Assembly: GCA_041394885.1 (NCBI GenBank)
Contig: JAWKHI010000021.1
Coordinates: forward strand, 54,404-118,403
Source: DSOI01 sp041394885
Lineage (GTDB): Bacteria; Acidobacteriota; Terriglobia; Bryobacterales; Bryobacteraceae
Length of the DNA: 64,000 nucleotides
Direction: 5' to 3'
Shown: piece after piece, positions 34,268-43,086 of the stretch
How positions within the stretch are numbered: the first letter of the stretch is position 1
How the letters are laid out: the number at the start of each line of letters is the position of its first letter
Position numbers and translations under genes: made by a program
Notes under the pieces: generated by a model
The model's database searches: none
What the model was told of the DNA's origin: nothing
Seen by the model: the letters and a program-made list of their open reading frames with translations, nothing else

Positions 34268-34468
34268 CAGTCCGGGCGCCGCCGCGGAATCGATGCCAAT
34301 TGAGGTTGTGTACCACCCATCGCAGCCAGCCTCCGGGCGCTCTCCCGGGCGATCAAAGCCTCGAGGCCCGCTCGCACCAGCGCAGTCTTTTCCTGCACAC
34401 CCGTCAGTTCGCGAGCCCGTTCCACCAACCCGTCGTCAAATATTCAGTGTCGTTCTGCTTGAATGCAT
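34267..34468 (-). pseudogene. vapB: VapB-type antitoxin, frameshifted
   Basis: From ATG 34468 the first frame reads MHSSRTTLNI and stops (TGA 34438-34436). The next frame continues with DDGLVERARELTG, VQEKTALVRAGLEALIARES, ARRLAAMGGT..., ending RRRPD. Joining them by removing one T from the TTT at 34440-34438 gives RTTLNIDDGLVERA, a textbook VapB (ribbon-helix-helix) start, of about 66 residues. The frames are separated by exactly one base. It is either a real inactivating mutation, programmed slippage, or an assembly error. Confidence 0.82.
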
Positions 34469-34490
34469 CTATATGCATATTGCATGCATA
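34463..34490. promoter_or_regulatory. Palindromic ATGCAT repeats upstream of vapBC
   Basis: ATGCAT occurs at 34463-34468 and 34473-34478, and TGCATGCA at 34481-34488; ATATGCATAT (34471-34480) is a perfect 10-bp palindrome. VapBC complexes bind such repeats upstream of their own genes, so this is the likely operator and promoter region. Confidence 0.6.
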
Positions 34491-34512
34491 TGGATCCGGC
34501 AGGCAAGCCAAA

Positions 34513-34893
34513 TCATCCTACCGCTGCGATGCAGTCGATCTCCACCCGGACATCCTTGGGCAGCCGCGCCACCTCCACCGTCGCCCGAGCCGGGGTTTCC
34601 CCGCTGAAATACCGCCCGTAGACCTCATTCATCCGCGGAAACTCGTCCATGTCCTTCAGGTATACCGTGGTCTTGAGCACCTGCGTAAACCCGGACCCGC
34701 ATGCCGCGAGCACGGCACCCAGATTCTCGAGCACACGCCCGGTCTGCGCCGCGATATCGCCTTCCACCACTTGTCCCGTCACCGGATCGAGCGGAATCTG
34801 TCCGCTCAGATACGCGATGCCGTTGTGGACCACTGCCTGCGAATAAGGGCCGATCGCCTTCGGCGCTGCTTCCGTTGTCACAATGCTTTTCAT
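34513..34893 (-). CDS. ridA: RidA family reactive-intermediate deaminase
   Basis: A 126-residue protein that hydrolyses toxic enamine/imine intermediates formed by PLP enzymes. It has the RidA features AAPKAIGPYSQAVVHNGIAYLSGQIP, the conserved Arg in TPARATVEVARLP that binds substrate carboxylate, and VRVEIDCIAA at the C-terminus. The start overlaps the pyrD stop by four bases (ATGA), and it ends the operon msrB - dipeptidase - pyrD - ridA. Confidence 0.95.
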   Translation of the reverse strand: MKSIVTTEAAPKAIGPYSQAVVHNGIAYLSGQIPLDPVTGQVVEGDIAAQTGRVLENLGAVLAACGSGFTQVLKTTVYLKDMDEFPRMNEVYGRYFSGETPARATVEVARLPKDVRVEIDCIAAVG

Positions 34894-35828
34894 CTTCTTT
34901 GATCTCCAAACTCGAGTGTGCCGACGAGATCGCTCACCTGCGCGATCTTCTGTTCGGTTAGGAATCGATCCAACTCTCGCGCCACGCGGCTCACCGACGA
35001 AGGATCCCAGAAACTCGCCGTGCCCACTTCCACCGCGCTTGCGCCGGCCACCAGGAACTCGGCCGCGTCTTCTCCGCTGGCGATGCCGCCGAGGCCCACC
35101 ACCGGTATGCGCACCGCGCGCGACGCTTCCAAAACCATTCGAAGCGCGATCGGCTTCACGGCTGGTCCGCTCAATCCGCCAAAGCCGGCTCCGATGCGCG
35201 GCTTACGCGCCCGCGCATCCACGGCCAGAGCGAGAAACGTGTTCACCAACGAAACGGCGTCGGCGCCCGCGGCCTCAGCCGCCTTGGCCAATGGCTCGAT
35301 TTTCGCCACGTTGGGGGAAAGCTTCACGATCAACGGCCGCCTCGCCGCCTGGCGCGCGGCCGCAACCAGTTGCCCCAGCAATGTGGGTTCGCTCGAAAAG
35401 AACATGCCGCCGTGCTTGGTGTTCGGGCACGATACGTTCAATTCGTAGGCAGCGATGCCCTCGGCGTCCTCGAGAATGCGCAGGGTCTCGAGGTAGTCTT
35501 CGGTGGCGTATCCGAATACGTTGGCGATTACGGGGACGCCGATGCGCCGGAGTTGGGGCAGCTTCCCTTCGACGAAGGCCCGCGCGCCAATGTTTTGCAG
35601 GCCGATCGAATTGATCATCCCGGCTTCGGCTTCCCATAACCGGGGCGGCGGGTTGCCCGCGATCGGCTCCCGGGACAATCCCTTCGTCACGATCGCACCC
35701 ACCCAACGCCAGTCCACCAGCCCGTCCATCTCCACGCCGTAGCCGAAGGTTCCGGACGCGGCCAGCACCGGCGCCGCCAGCGGAATTCCGCACAGCGCCG
35801 TCCGCATTCTCGGCCCAGGGGTTGGCAA
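34890..35828 (-). CDS. pyrD: Dihydroorotate dehydrogenase, class 1
   Basis: Oxidises dihydroorotate to orotate in pyrimidine synthesis. The 312-residue protein has the FMN barrel motifs NPPPRLWEAEAGMINSIGLQN split over the first strands, ELNVSCPNTKHGGMFF with the catalytic Cys of class 1 enzymes, KLSPNV and the C-terminal VGLGGIASGEDAAEFL. The class 1B type normally pairs with PyrK, which is absent here, so the electron acceptor is uncertain. It starts four bases after the dipeptidase stop. Confidence 0.93.
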   Translation of the reverse strand: MPTPGPRMRTALCGIPLAAPVLAASGTFGYGVEMDGLVDWRWVGAIVTKGLSREPIAGNPPPRLWEAEAGMINSIGLQNIGARAFVEGKLPQLRRIGVPVIANVFGYATEDYLETLRILEDAEGIAAYELNVSCPNTKHGGMFFSSEPTLLGQLVAAARQAARRPLIVKLSPNVAKIEPLAKAAEAAGADAVSLVNTFLALAVDARARKPRIGAGFGGLSGPAVKPIALRMVLEASRAVRIPVVGLGGIASGEDAAEFLVAGASAVEVGTASFWDPSSVSRVARELDRFLTEQKIAQVSDLVGTLEFGDQRR

Positions 35829-35832
35829 TGCC

Positions 35833-37013
35833 CTATTTGTCTCCCGTCACCGCGCCGATCACGCGGAGCCAATTCAACCCCAGGATCTTGCGGATGCGCT
35901 GCTCGCCATACCCCAGCCGGACCAGCGCCTTGGTGATCTCGCCATATCCGGACGCATCGCGCATCTCGCGCGGCAGCGGCGGGCCGCCGTCGAAATCGGA
36001 GCCGAGCGCCATGTGATCTTCGCCCACGAGTCGGACGCCGTAATCGATCACCCGCGCCAGCTTGTCCGCGGTTAGCTGATATTGCTCGGGGATCGTGCCC
36101 TTGAACACGAACGGCAGTCCACGCGCTTCCAATGCGTCGATCTCTCCGATCGTCATCGTGGCATACCGGCCCAGTGACGCCGATACATTGGCCACGGGCG
36201 GATTTTTCACCGCCCAGTTGTAGTATTCCGGGTTGTTGAAGGTGTTGCCGAACTGGACGCCCACGACGCCGCCGCGTGCGGCGAGCGCCTTGGCCGCGCG
36301 GTCGCTGATCAGCCGTGGGATGTCGATGAAGTGCCGGAAGCCGCCGTGGGTGTACGCCACCGGCTGGGTGCTCAACTCCACCGTCTGCAGGATCGTTTCT
36401 TCCGATCCATGCGCCACGTTGATCAGCATACCCAGGCGATTCATTTCCCGCACCACAGCGCGGCCATGATCGTTCAGCCCGCCCCACTTCCGGACGTCGC
36501 AGCAGGAGTCCGCGAACTGATTGGTGTAGTTGTGCGCGGTCAACTGCATGGAGCGGAGGCCGAGGCGATGCAGGGCACGCAGCAGGAGCAGGTCGCCATC
36601 AAGGTCATAGCCGCCTTCCAGATCGAGAAGCGCGGCGATGCGTCCCGACGCGGCGATGCGGCGGATATCGGCGGCGTTGCGCGCCAGTTCGATCTTGTCC
36701 TTGTTCTTCTCGATCTGCTCGAGCGCCAGTTCCACCACGCGAAACGTGTTCTTCACTTCGTGCCGGCCGGGATAGTAAGGCTCCGGCGTGTAGACGCTGA
36801 AAAACATCGCGTCAATCCCGCCTTCTTTGGCGCGCGGCAGGTCGATATGGCCGTCTTCGTAGCGGTCACCGATGTCGCGGCCCTCGAGCAATTGGCGTGA
36901 CATCACGTGTACGTGTCCGTCCATCACCAGCGCGTCGCGATGGAGGTCCTGCGCGGGGAGCGGAATCGCGGCCAGCAGGCAGCAGGCGGCGAGGCAGCGA
37001 ACCGGTATCCGTC

Positions 37014-37017
<4 letters not shown>
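35833..37017 (-). CDS. Membrane dipeptidase (peptidase family M19), exported
   Basis: The product has 394 residues. The signal peptide is MRRIPVRCLAACCLLAAIPLPAQ. The renal-dipeptidase fold shows metal ligands in VMDGHVHV, the bridging Glu in LLDLEGGYDLDGD, SMQLTAHNYTNQF, YTHGGFRHFIDIPR and LGSDFDGGPPLP. The ATG at 37017 overlaps the msrB stop (ATGA), which fixes the start. M19 enzymes cut dipeptides including those with D-amino acids. Confidence 0.93.
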
Positions 37018-37611
<594 letters not shown>

Positions 37612-37613
<2 letters not shown>

Positions 37614-37628
37614 AATCTATTAGATTGT
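37612..37628. promoter_or_regulatory. 17-bp palindrome at the msrB operon start, candidate operator
   Basis: On the minus strand ACAATCTA-A-TAGATTGT is a perfect inverted repeat with 8-bp arms and a one-base centre. It sits over the expected -10 to start-codon area of msrB. It resembles binding sites of MarR/OhrR-type redox regulators (TACAATT-like half sites), but no such regulator is encoded nearby. Confidence 0.6.
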
Positions 37629-37715
37629 AGACCGCCCGGGACGGTTTCAGCTTCAAGCGAAAAGCCGGCCTGGTGCCCGGCGCGCCGGCGATCTCGGCAC
37701 TCCCGTAGGGGCTCG

Positions 37716-37724
37716 TGCTACCCT
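37716..37724 (+). promoter_or_regulatory. Extended -10 promoter of the YjdF-like gene
   Basis: TGC-TACCCT gives a predicted start at ~37731, two bases before the GTG at 37733. No Shine-Dalgarno sequence is present. Confidence 0.4.
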
Positions 37725-37732
37725 GACCCCCG

Positions 37733-38341
37733 GTGACCACCTATCACTACTCCCTGCTCGGCATCGTGGGCCTGTTCCTTGCTTGGTCCGCCATCGAGCC
37801 GCATGACTATTTCACGTGGCTGCTGGAGGTGCTGCCTGCCGTGCTCGGCTTTCTGATCCTGGCGTACGCCTGGAAGCGCCACGGTTTTCGCTTCACCACC
37901 TTCATCTACACCCTCATCGCGATTCACGCGGTGATCCTCATCATCGGCGGCCACTACACCTACGCCGAGGTCCCGTTGTTCAACTGGCTGCGAGATATCG
38001 GCGTATTCTCTCGCAACAACTACGACAAGATCGGCCACACCGCGCAAGGTTTCATTCCCGCGATGGTGACGCGCGAAGTCCTCATCCGCACCTCTCCGCT
38101 CGGCGGCAGCCGATGGCTGCCGTTTCTCGCCGTCACTGTCTGCCTGGCCTTCAGCGCCTTTTACGAAATGATCGAATGGTGGGTGTCGGTGGCCACCGGC
38201 AGCGCGGGCGATTCGTTCCTGGGAACCCAGGGCTACATCTGGGATACGCAGTCCGACATGTTTCTATGCATGGTCGGCTCGATCGCCGCCTTGCTGCTGC
38301 TGAGCCGCACGCACGACCGGGCGCTGGCCGCCATTCGATAA
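37733..38341 (+). CDS. DUF2238/YjdF-family inner-membrane protein
   Basis: The product has 202 residues and about five or six transmembrane helices (YSLLGIVGLFLAWSAI, WLLEVLPAVLGFLILAYAW, FIYTLIAIHAVILIIGG, WLPFLAVTVCLAFSAFYEMIEWW, FLCMVGSIAALLLLS). Conserved polar residues GGHYTYAEVPLFNW and DKIGHTAQGF match the DUF2238 (YjdF) family, whose function is unknown. The GTG start at 37733 is the first in frame; nine bases separate the gene from the sulfatase downstream. Confidence 0.85.
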   Translation: MTTYHYSLLGIVGLFLAWSAIEPHDYFTWLLEVLPAVLGFLILAYAWKRHGFRFTTFIYTLIAIHAVILIIGGHYTYAEVPLFNWLRDIGVFSRNNYDKIGHTAQGFIPAMVTREVLIRTSPLGGSRWLPFLAVTVCLAFSAFYEMIEWWVSVATGSAGDSFLGTQGYIWDTQSDMFLCMVGSIAALLLLSRTHDRALAAIR

Positions 38342-38350
38342 GATGAGCGG

Positions 38351-39691
38351 GTGCAAACCCGCCGCCAGTTTCTCTCCGCCGCCGCCTCGTACGCCGCGAT
38401 CGCCCAGTCCACCCGGCGGCGCCCCAATATCGTCTTCCTTCTGGCTGACGACGCCGGCTACGAATGCTTCGGTCCCTATGGCAGTAGGCAATATTCCACG
38501 CCGATCCTGAACAAACTCGCCGATAGCGGCGTGAAGTTCACCAACTGCTACTCGACCCCGTTGTGCACGCCCACCCGCGTGGCTCTCATGACCGGGCAGA
38601 GCAACGTGCGTAATTACACGGATTTCGGCGCGCTCTCCCCCGGCGAGTACACCTTCGCGAAAATGTTCCGGGAGTCAGGCTATGCCACCGCTATCGCCGG
38701 CAAGTGGCAATTACAGGGCAACAAGAACGCAAAGGGCACCACCCCCGCCGATTCCGGTTTCGACCAATGGTGCCTGTGGAACACGCCCATCACCAGGCGC
38801 GAACGCTACTGGAACCCTGCTCTTGACGTCAATGGATCGCTGAAGCCGGTGACCGAGGACGATTACGGTCCGGACCACTTCTCCGGCTTCCTGCTCGACT
38901 TCATCGAGAAAAACAAAGACCGTCCCTTTTTCGCCTACTATCCCATGGTGCTTACGCACAGCCCGTTCCTACCGACGCCGCTTTCGGCGGATCGCGCGTC
39001 GAAAGTCGAGCAACGCAACTTCGAGGATATGGTCGCCTACACCGACAAGATCGCAGGGCGATTCATCGAACGTCTGGAGCGGCTGAAGCTCATCGATAAC
39101 ACGCTCTTCGTGTTTACTTCCGACAACGGCACGCACCACTCTCTGCGGTCGAAGCTGAACGGCCGCATGATCACGGGCGACAAGGGCGCGCCTACCGATG
39201 CCGGGACGCACGTTCCCCTCATCGTGTATGCGCCGGGAATGGTCCGTGGCGGGCGCGTGAGTCACGATCTGATCGATCCCTCCGATTTCTTGCCCACTAT
39301 GGCCGATGCCATCGGCGCCAAGGTCCCGCACTCCATCGATGGACGCACCTTCTGGCCACAACTGCAGGGAAAGGAGGGCGCTCCCCGTGAGACGCTGTTC
39401 ACATACTACTTTCCGCGCCCCTACGCCGCGGCCTACGATACGCCTTACCAGCACCCGGAAGTAAGGTTCGCCCGGGATCGACGCTATAAGCTCTATGGCG
39501 ACGGCCGCTTCTACGATGTCGCCGCCGACCCCGCCGAGACCCGTCCGCTGACGCCGGCCGCGGCAGCCCCGGTCCGCGTCAAACTCCAGGCCACGCTCGA
39601 CGCCATGCCTGCCCATGGCGTCCGTATTCCGCGCGAGCATTGGGAACGGTCCGCTGGCGCGCCGTCGCCCCGCTGGCACCTGTTACACTGA
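38351..39691 (+). CDS. Sulfatase (arylsulfatase-like), exported
   Basis: The product has 446 residues. It has a Tat-type signal (MQTRRQFLSAAASYAAIAQ), RRPNIVFLLADDAGYECFG with the metal-binding Asp pair, and CTPTR at 72-76, where Cys72 is the formylglycine site. Later motifs are GKWQLQGNK, TSDNGTHHS and TDAGTHVPLIVYAPG. The start is a GTG at 38351, nine bases after the preceding gene; an ATG eight bases upstream is in another frame. Substrate unknown. Confidence 0.93.
   Translation: MQTRRQFLSAAASYAAIAQSTRRRPNIVFLLADDAGYECFGPYGSRQYSTPILNKLADSGVKFTNCYSTPLCTPTRVALMTGQSNVRNYTDFGALSPGEYTFAKMFRESGYATAIAGKWQLQGNKNAKGTTPADSGFDQWCLWNTPITRRERYWNPALDVNGSLKPVTEDDYGPDHFSGFLLDFIEKNKDRPFFAYYPMVLTHSPFLPTPLSADRASKVEQRNFEDMVAYTDKIAGRFIERLERLKLIDNTLFVFTSDNGTHHSLRSKLNGRMITGDKGAPTDAGTHVPLIVYAPGMVRGGRVSHDLIDPSDFLPTMADAIGAKVPHSIDGRTFWPQLQGKEGAPRETLFTYYFPRPYAAAYDTPYQHPEVRFARDRRYKLYGDGRFYDVAADPAETRPLTPAAAAPVRVKLQATLDAMPAHGVRIPREHWERSAGAPSPRWHLLH
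39681..39689 (+). promoter_or_regulatory. Extended -10 promoter of the OPT transporter gene
   Basis: TGT-TACACT lies in the last codons of the sulfatase gene. The predicted start (~39696) leaves a 6-nt leader before the ATG at 39702. The upstream bases CGCTGGCAC also precede the corresponding lpxD element. Confidence 0.4.
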
Positions 39692-39701
39692 TCCGCATAT
39701 C

Positions 39702-41723
39702 ATGACGCCGCAGAAACACAAGCCATTTGTGCCGGAAGACATGCCGATGACCGAGTTCACCGTGCGAGCGGTGCTGATCGGCATCGTGCTCACGTTGATC
39801 CTGGGCGCGGCGAACGCCTATATCGGCCTGCGCGCCGGCATTACCATCGCCGCCACCTATCCGGCCGCGGTGATCGGAATGGCCATCCTCCGCATCTTTC
39901 GCGGATCCGTGCTGGAAGAGAACATCTGCCGGACCGCTGGCTCCATCGGTGAATCGGTGGCCGCGGGCGCCATCTTCATCATCCCGGCCTTCGTGATCAC
40001 TCAGGCTTGGCCTTCGTTCGGCTTCGCCGATGCCTATTGGAAGACCACGGCGTTGCTTGTCACCGGGAGTATCATCGGCGTCCTTTTCGTGTCGCTGGTT
40101 CGACGGGTGATGGTGGAAGACCCGGAACTGCCGTTTCCGGAATCCACCGCCGCCGCCGAAATCCACAAGGCCGGCGCGCGCGGCGCCGAGGCAGTCCGGT
40201 TCCTGTTCTACAACATTCTCATCGGCGCCGTTGTTTATCTGCTCGGCAAGTTCAAGCTTTTCGCTCTCGACCATCAGTTCAGCGGCATCGCGATCGGCAA
40301 CTTCGGACAAACACGGGTCCGCCTCAGCGCGACGAATGCGGAGCAAGCGGCCACCGCCGGAGGGTTTACGTCATTCGCGGCGCCGGAAGTGAGCCCCGCC
40401 TATGTCGGCGTCGGCTACATTATCGGGCCCAGGCTCGCCTCGCTCCAGTTTTCCGGCAGCGTCATCGCCTGGGCGCTGCTGGTTCCGTTGTTCGTCTATT
40501 TTCTCGGCCCGCAACTGGCGCCCGCTTTTACCGTCAACGGCGTCACCGACTGGGATGGGATGACGGCCTCCATCTGGCGCTTCATCGTGCGGCCCATCGC
40601 CGTCGGCGGCATGCTCGTCGGCGCCGGATACACACTGTTTCGAATGCGCAAGAATCTGGCCGCTGGCCTCGGACGGGCGTTCTCTGAGCTTTCCGGTTCC
40701 ACGCCAGCGCTTGAATCGCTAGGCCGCACCGAACGCTATATGAGTTCGAAGGTGGTTCTTGCCCTCATCGGCCTCATGTACCTCATCATGCTGGGCGTCT
40801 ACTACTACTTTGCCGGCGACACCGTTGCGGCGCTGGTGGCGGCAACCGTCATGATCGTGGTCGGCTTCTTCTTCGCCACCGTTTCGGGCAGCCTCGTGGG
40901 CATGATCGGGTCCACCAACAATCCTATTTCCGGACTGACTCTTTCCACGCTGATCATCGCCGCTCTCCTGATGGTCGCGCTCGGGTTCACCGGGCCCAGG
41001 GGCGTCGCGGTGGTGCTCGGGGTTGCGGCGGTGGTATGCGTATCCTCGGCGGTCGCCGGGGAACTCCTGCAGGACTTCAAAGTCGGCTACATCCTGGGTG
41101 GAACCCCGCGCTCCATCCAGATCGTCGAGCTGATCGCCGTCGTCATTGCCGCCGCGCTGATGTACTTTCCCCTGTGGCTGCTCAACGCCGGGGACATACA
41201 GGCGGGCGGTACCGGTTTCGGCGGCAATTCGCTCCCCGCTCCCCAAGCCGGCCTGATGGCTATGCTCGCCCAAGGCATCGTTGGCGGCGACATGGCGTGG
41301 CCGCTCGTGGTGGCTGGTATGTTCATGGGCATCGCGCTCATCATGGTGCAGGTGAAGAGCCCGATGCTGGTAGCAGTCGGCATGTATCTCCCCTTCGGGA
41401 CCACGTTCGCCATCTTCTGCGGCGGGATGGTGCGCGCGCTCGCCGATTGGGCCGCCCAGCGCCGGGGCTACAATTCAGCGCAGGTTACGCGGGTGGAAAA
41501 TGCCGGTATCCTCACCGCGTCCGGACTCATTGCCGGGGAAGCGCTGGTCGGCCTGGTGTGGTCCGCGCTGCAATTCAAACCCGAATGGATTCCGGACTTC
41601 GGAAACGAATCCTACGCCCTGGGGTTCCTGGTGCTGGTCGGGCTCGCCGTGTTGCTGGTTCGTTGGCCTCTTTCCAACGCCGGAAGCCCGGACGAACCTG
41701 CCCCACCGCAAGCCCTGGTCTAG
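39702..41723 (+). CDS. OPT-family oligopeptide transporter
   Basis: A proton-coupled membrane transporter of 673 residues with about 15 transmembrane segments. The first helix region holds TVRAVLIGIVLTLILGAANAYIGLRAG and the NICRTAGSIGESVAAGAIF motif of the bacterial OPT/YSL group (TIGR00733-type). PLWLLNAGDIQAGGTGFGGNSLPAPQAGLMAMLAQGI and PFGTTFAIFCGGMVR are near the C-terminus. The ATG at 39702 is chosen because the helix-1 motif begins shortly after it. It may import small peptides, useful beside the dipeptidase and sulfatase genes nearby, though not in the same operon. Confidence 0.92.
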   Translation: MTPQKHKPFVPEDMPMTEFTVRAVLIGIVLTLILGAANAYIGLRAGITIAATYPAAVIGMAILRIFRGSVLEENICRTAGSIGESVAAGAIFIIPAFVITQAWPSFGFADAYWKTTALLVTGSIIGVLFVSLVRRVMVEDPELPFPESTAAAEIHKAGARGAEAVRFLFYNILIGAVVYLLGKFKLFALDHQFSGIAIGNFGQTRVRLSATNAEQAATAGGFTSFAAPEVSPAYVGVGYIIGPRLASLQFSGSVIAWALLVPLFVYFLGPQLAPAFTVNGVTDWDGMTASIWRFIVRPIAVGGMLVGAGYTLFRMRKNLAAGLGRAFSELSGSTPALESLGRTERYMSSKVVLALIGLMYLIMLGVYYYFAGDTVAALVAATVMIVVGFFFATVSGSLVGMIGSTNNPISGLTLSTLIIAALLMVALGFTGPRGVAVVLGVAAVVCVSSAVAGELLQDFKVGYILGGTPRSIQIVELIAVVIAAALMYFPLWLLNAGDIQAGGTGFGGNSLPAPQAGLMAMLAQGIVGGDMAWPLVVAGMFMGIALIMVQVKSPMLVAVGMYLPFGTTFAIFCGGMVRALADWAAQRRGYNSAQVTRVENAGILTASGLIAGEALVGLVWSALQFKPEWIPDFGNESYALGFLVLVGLAVLLVRWPLSNAGSPDEPAPPQALV

Positions 41724-41728
41724 CTCGC

Positions 41729-42547
41729 GTGCAGTTCGCTCTCCACGCTCTCCGCTACACCTTTCGCGCTGACGATACCATCTACTTTCCACCCGGCAAA
41801 GCCGGTAACGTGCTGCGCGGTGGCTTCGGGTTGGCGTTGCGCGAGGTGGCGAGCGTCGCTTCCTACAAGAGAATTTTCGAGCCAGTGGCTCCATCAGGAC
41901 CCAGCGGTTTCGCCGACCCTCCGCGTCCGTTCGTCTTTCGCGCGGGGTCTCTGAGCGGCCGCCGGATTGCCCCTGGGGACTCCTTCTCCTTCGGCCTGCA
42001 CGTGTTCGACACCCGCCAGCCTTCGCTCGAAGACTATACCGCGGCGCTCGATCGCCTGGGCCGCGAAGGTCTGGGCCCGGGACGTGGACGTGCCACGCGC
42101 ACCGGCTCGAGCGAGGAAACCATCTGCCTCAGCCTCGCCCCAGATGATCAGCCCGTGCCGCGAATCCGGGTGTGCTTTCTGTCGCCCACCGAATTGAAGG
42201 CCGGCGAAGCACTCGCCAAGCGGCCGGAATTCGACATTCTCTTCGCCCGCGCCCGGGATCGTGTCGCGTCGCTTGCGGCCCGCTACGGCGATGGACCGAT
42301 TGACTGCGACTTCCGTGCACTCGGCGAGCGCGCCCGCCAAGTGGCGATGATCGAGTGCGACGTTCAATTGGAAATCGTCGAACGCCGGAGCAGCCGCACT
42401 GGGCAAACGCATCCACTGGGCGGCTTCACCGGCCACGCCCTCTACCAGGGGGCGCTTGCCGAGTTCGCCCCTTGGTTGCGCGCCGCCTGCTGGACCGGAG
42501 TCGGCCGCCAAACTGTTTGGGGCAACGGAGCCATCGCCGTTGACTAA
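41729..42547 (+). CDS. cas6: Cas6-family CRISPR RNA-processing endoribonuclease, solitary
   Basis: The product has 272 residues. The N-terminus FPPGKAGNVLRGGFGLALRE matches the RAMP-type start of Cas6 (PF10040), which normally reads PxxKGxxLRGAFG. The C-terminus PLGGFTGHALYQG ... WLRAACWTGVGRQTVWGNGA matches the glycine-rich RAMP loop (GGFxGxxxYxG, then VGKxTxxGLG). Cas6 cuts CRISPR repeats in precursor crRNA. The start is a GTG at 41729, five bases after the OPT stop. No other cas gene and no repeat array is in the window. His6 is a candidate catalytic residue, which I could not confirm. Confidence 0.82.
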   Translation: MQFALHALRYTFRADDTIYFPPGKAGNVLRGGFGLALREVASVASYKRIFEPVAPSGPSGFADPPRPFVFRAGSLSGRRIAPGDSFSFGLHVFDTRQPSLEDYTAALDRLGREGLGPGRGRATRTGSSEETICLSLAPDDQPVPRIRVCFLSPTELKAGEALAKRPEFDILFARARDRVASLAARYGDGPIDCDFRALGERARQVAMIECDVQLEIVERRSSRTGQTHPLGGFTGHALYQGALAEFAPWLRAACWTGVGRQTVWGNGAIAVD

Positions 42548-42564
42548 CGCAGGTGAGCGGCTCC

Positions 42565-42987
42565 TCAGTCACGCGGGGCTGCGGCTTCGATGTGCTTGGC
42601 GGTGTCGAGATAGTGACGGAAGCGCACCACCTTGCCGGCTTCGTTGAAGGTGAACAGGTGCATCTCTTCGTCCTGGAAGCGCGCTCCGTTGGGGAGTTCC
42701 ACATCGATGGCGACTTCGCCGGCAGCCTGTCCGGCGCAGGCCATGACGTTCAAGACGCGAAAGTCATGAAAGCGCATCTGTCCGACTACGGCGAAGAAAT
42801 CCGCCACTCCGGCCTTGCCTGTGCGGGGCAACAGCCATGGGACGCCGGCGCGTTGGGCGTAGTTGGCCTCCCAGGACTCCCATTGCACGTTCTCGTCCAC
42901 CATCTCGAGGATGGCCGGAATGTCACCGCGCTGAAAGGCGGCATAGATGTCTTTTACGCTCGCTGCACAGTCAAGTGTCTGGTTCAT
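42565..42987 (-). CDS. SnoaL-like / NTF2-like polyketide-cyclase-type protein
   Basis: A small alpha+beta cone-fold protein of 140 residues. SVKDIYAAFQRGDIPAILEMVDENVQWE is the usual N-terminal helix-strand of the SnoaL-like (PF12680) group, and VVRFRHYLDTAKHIEAA its C-terminal strand. A family with no single function. GAGG lies about eight bases before the ATG. It converges on the Cas6 gene (17 bp) and is divergent from the ABC transporter genes. Confidence 0.87.
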   Translation of the reverse strand: MNQTLDCAASVKDIYAAFQRGDIPAILEMVDENVQWESWEANYAQRAGVPWLLPRTGKAGVADFFAVVGQMRFHDFRVLNVMACAGQAAGEVAIDVELPNGARFQDEEMHLFTFNEAGKVVRFRHYLDTAKHIEAAAPRD

Positions 42988-43063
42988 GTGGAATACCTCG
43001 TATGCAGCTTACTACGGCAGCCGGAACCGGGTGGATCTTCACCGCGCTAAATATTTCCGGGGC

Positions 43064-43072
43064 TGCTAGACT
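43064..43072 (+). promoter_or_regulatory. Extended -10 promoter of the ABC exporter operon
   Basis: TGC-TAGACT predicts a transcript start at ~43079, eight bases before the ATG at 43087. No Shine-Dalgarno sequence is present. Confidence 0.45.
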
Positions 43073-43086
43073 GAAACAATAGTCCA

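Noticed and set aside
33815..34303. Plus-strand frame starting MYMSRKRIDDWEERD
   Set aside because: The plausible N-terminus is short and then runs antisense through vapC; treated as noise.
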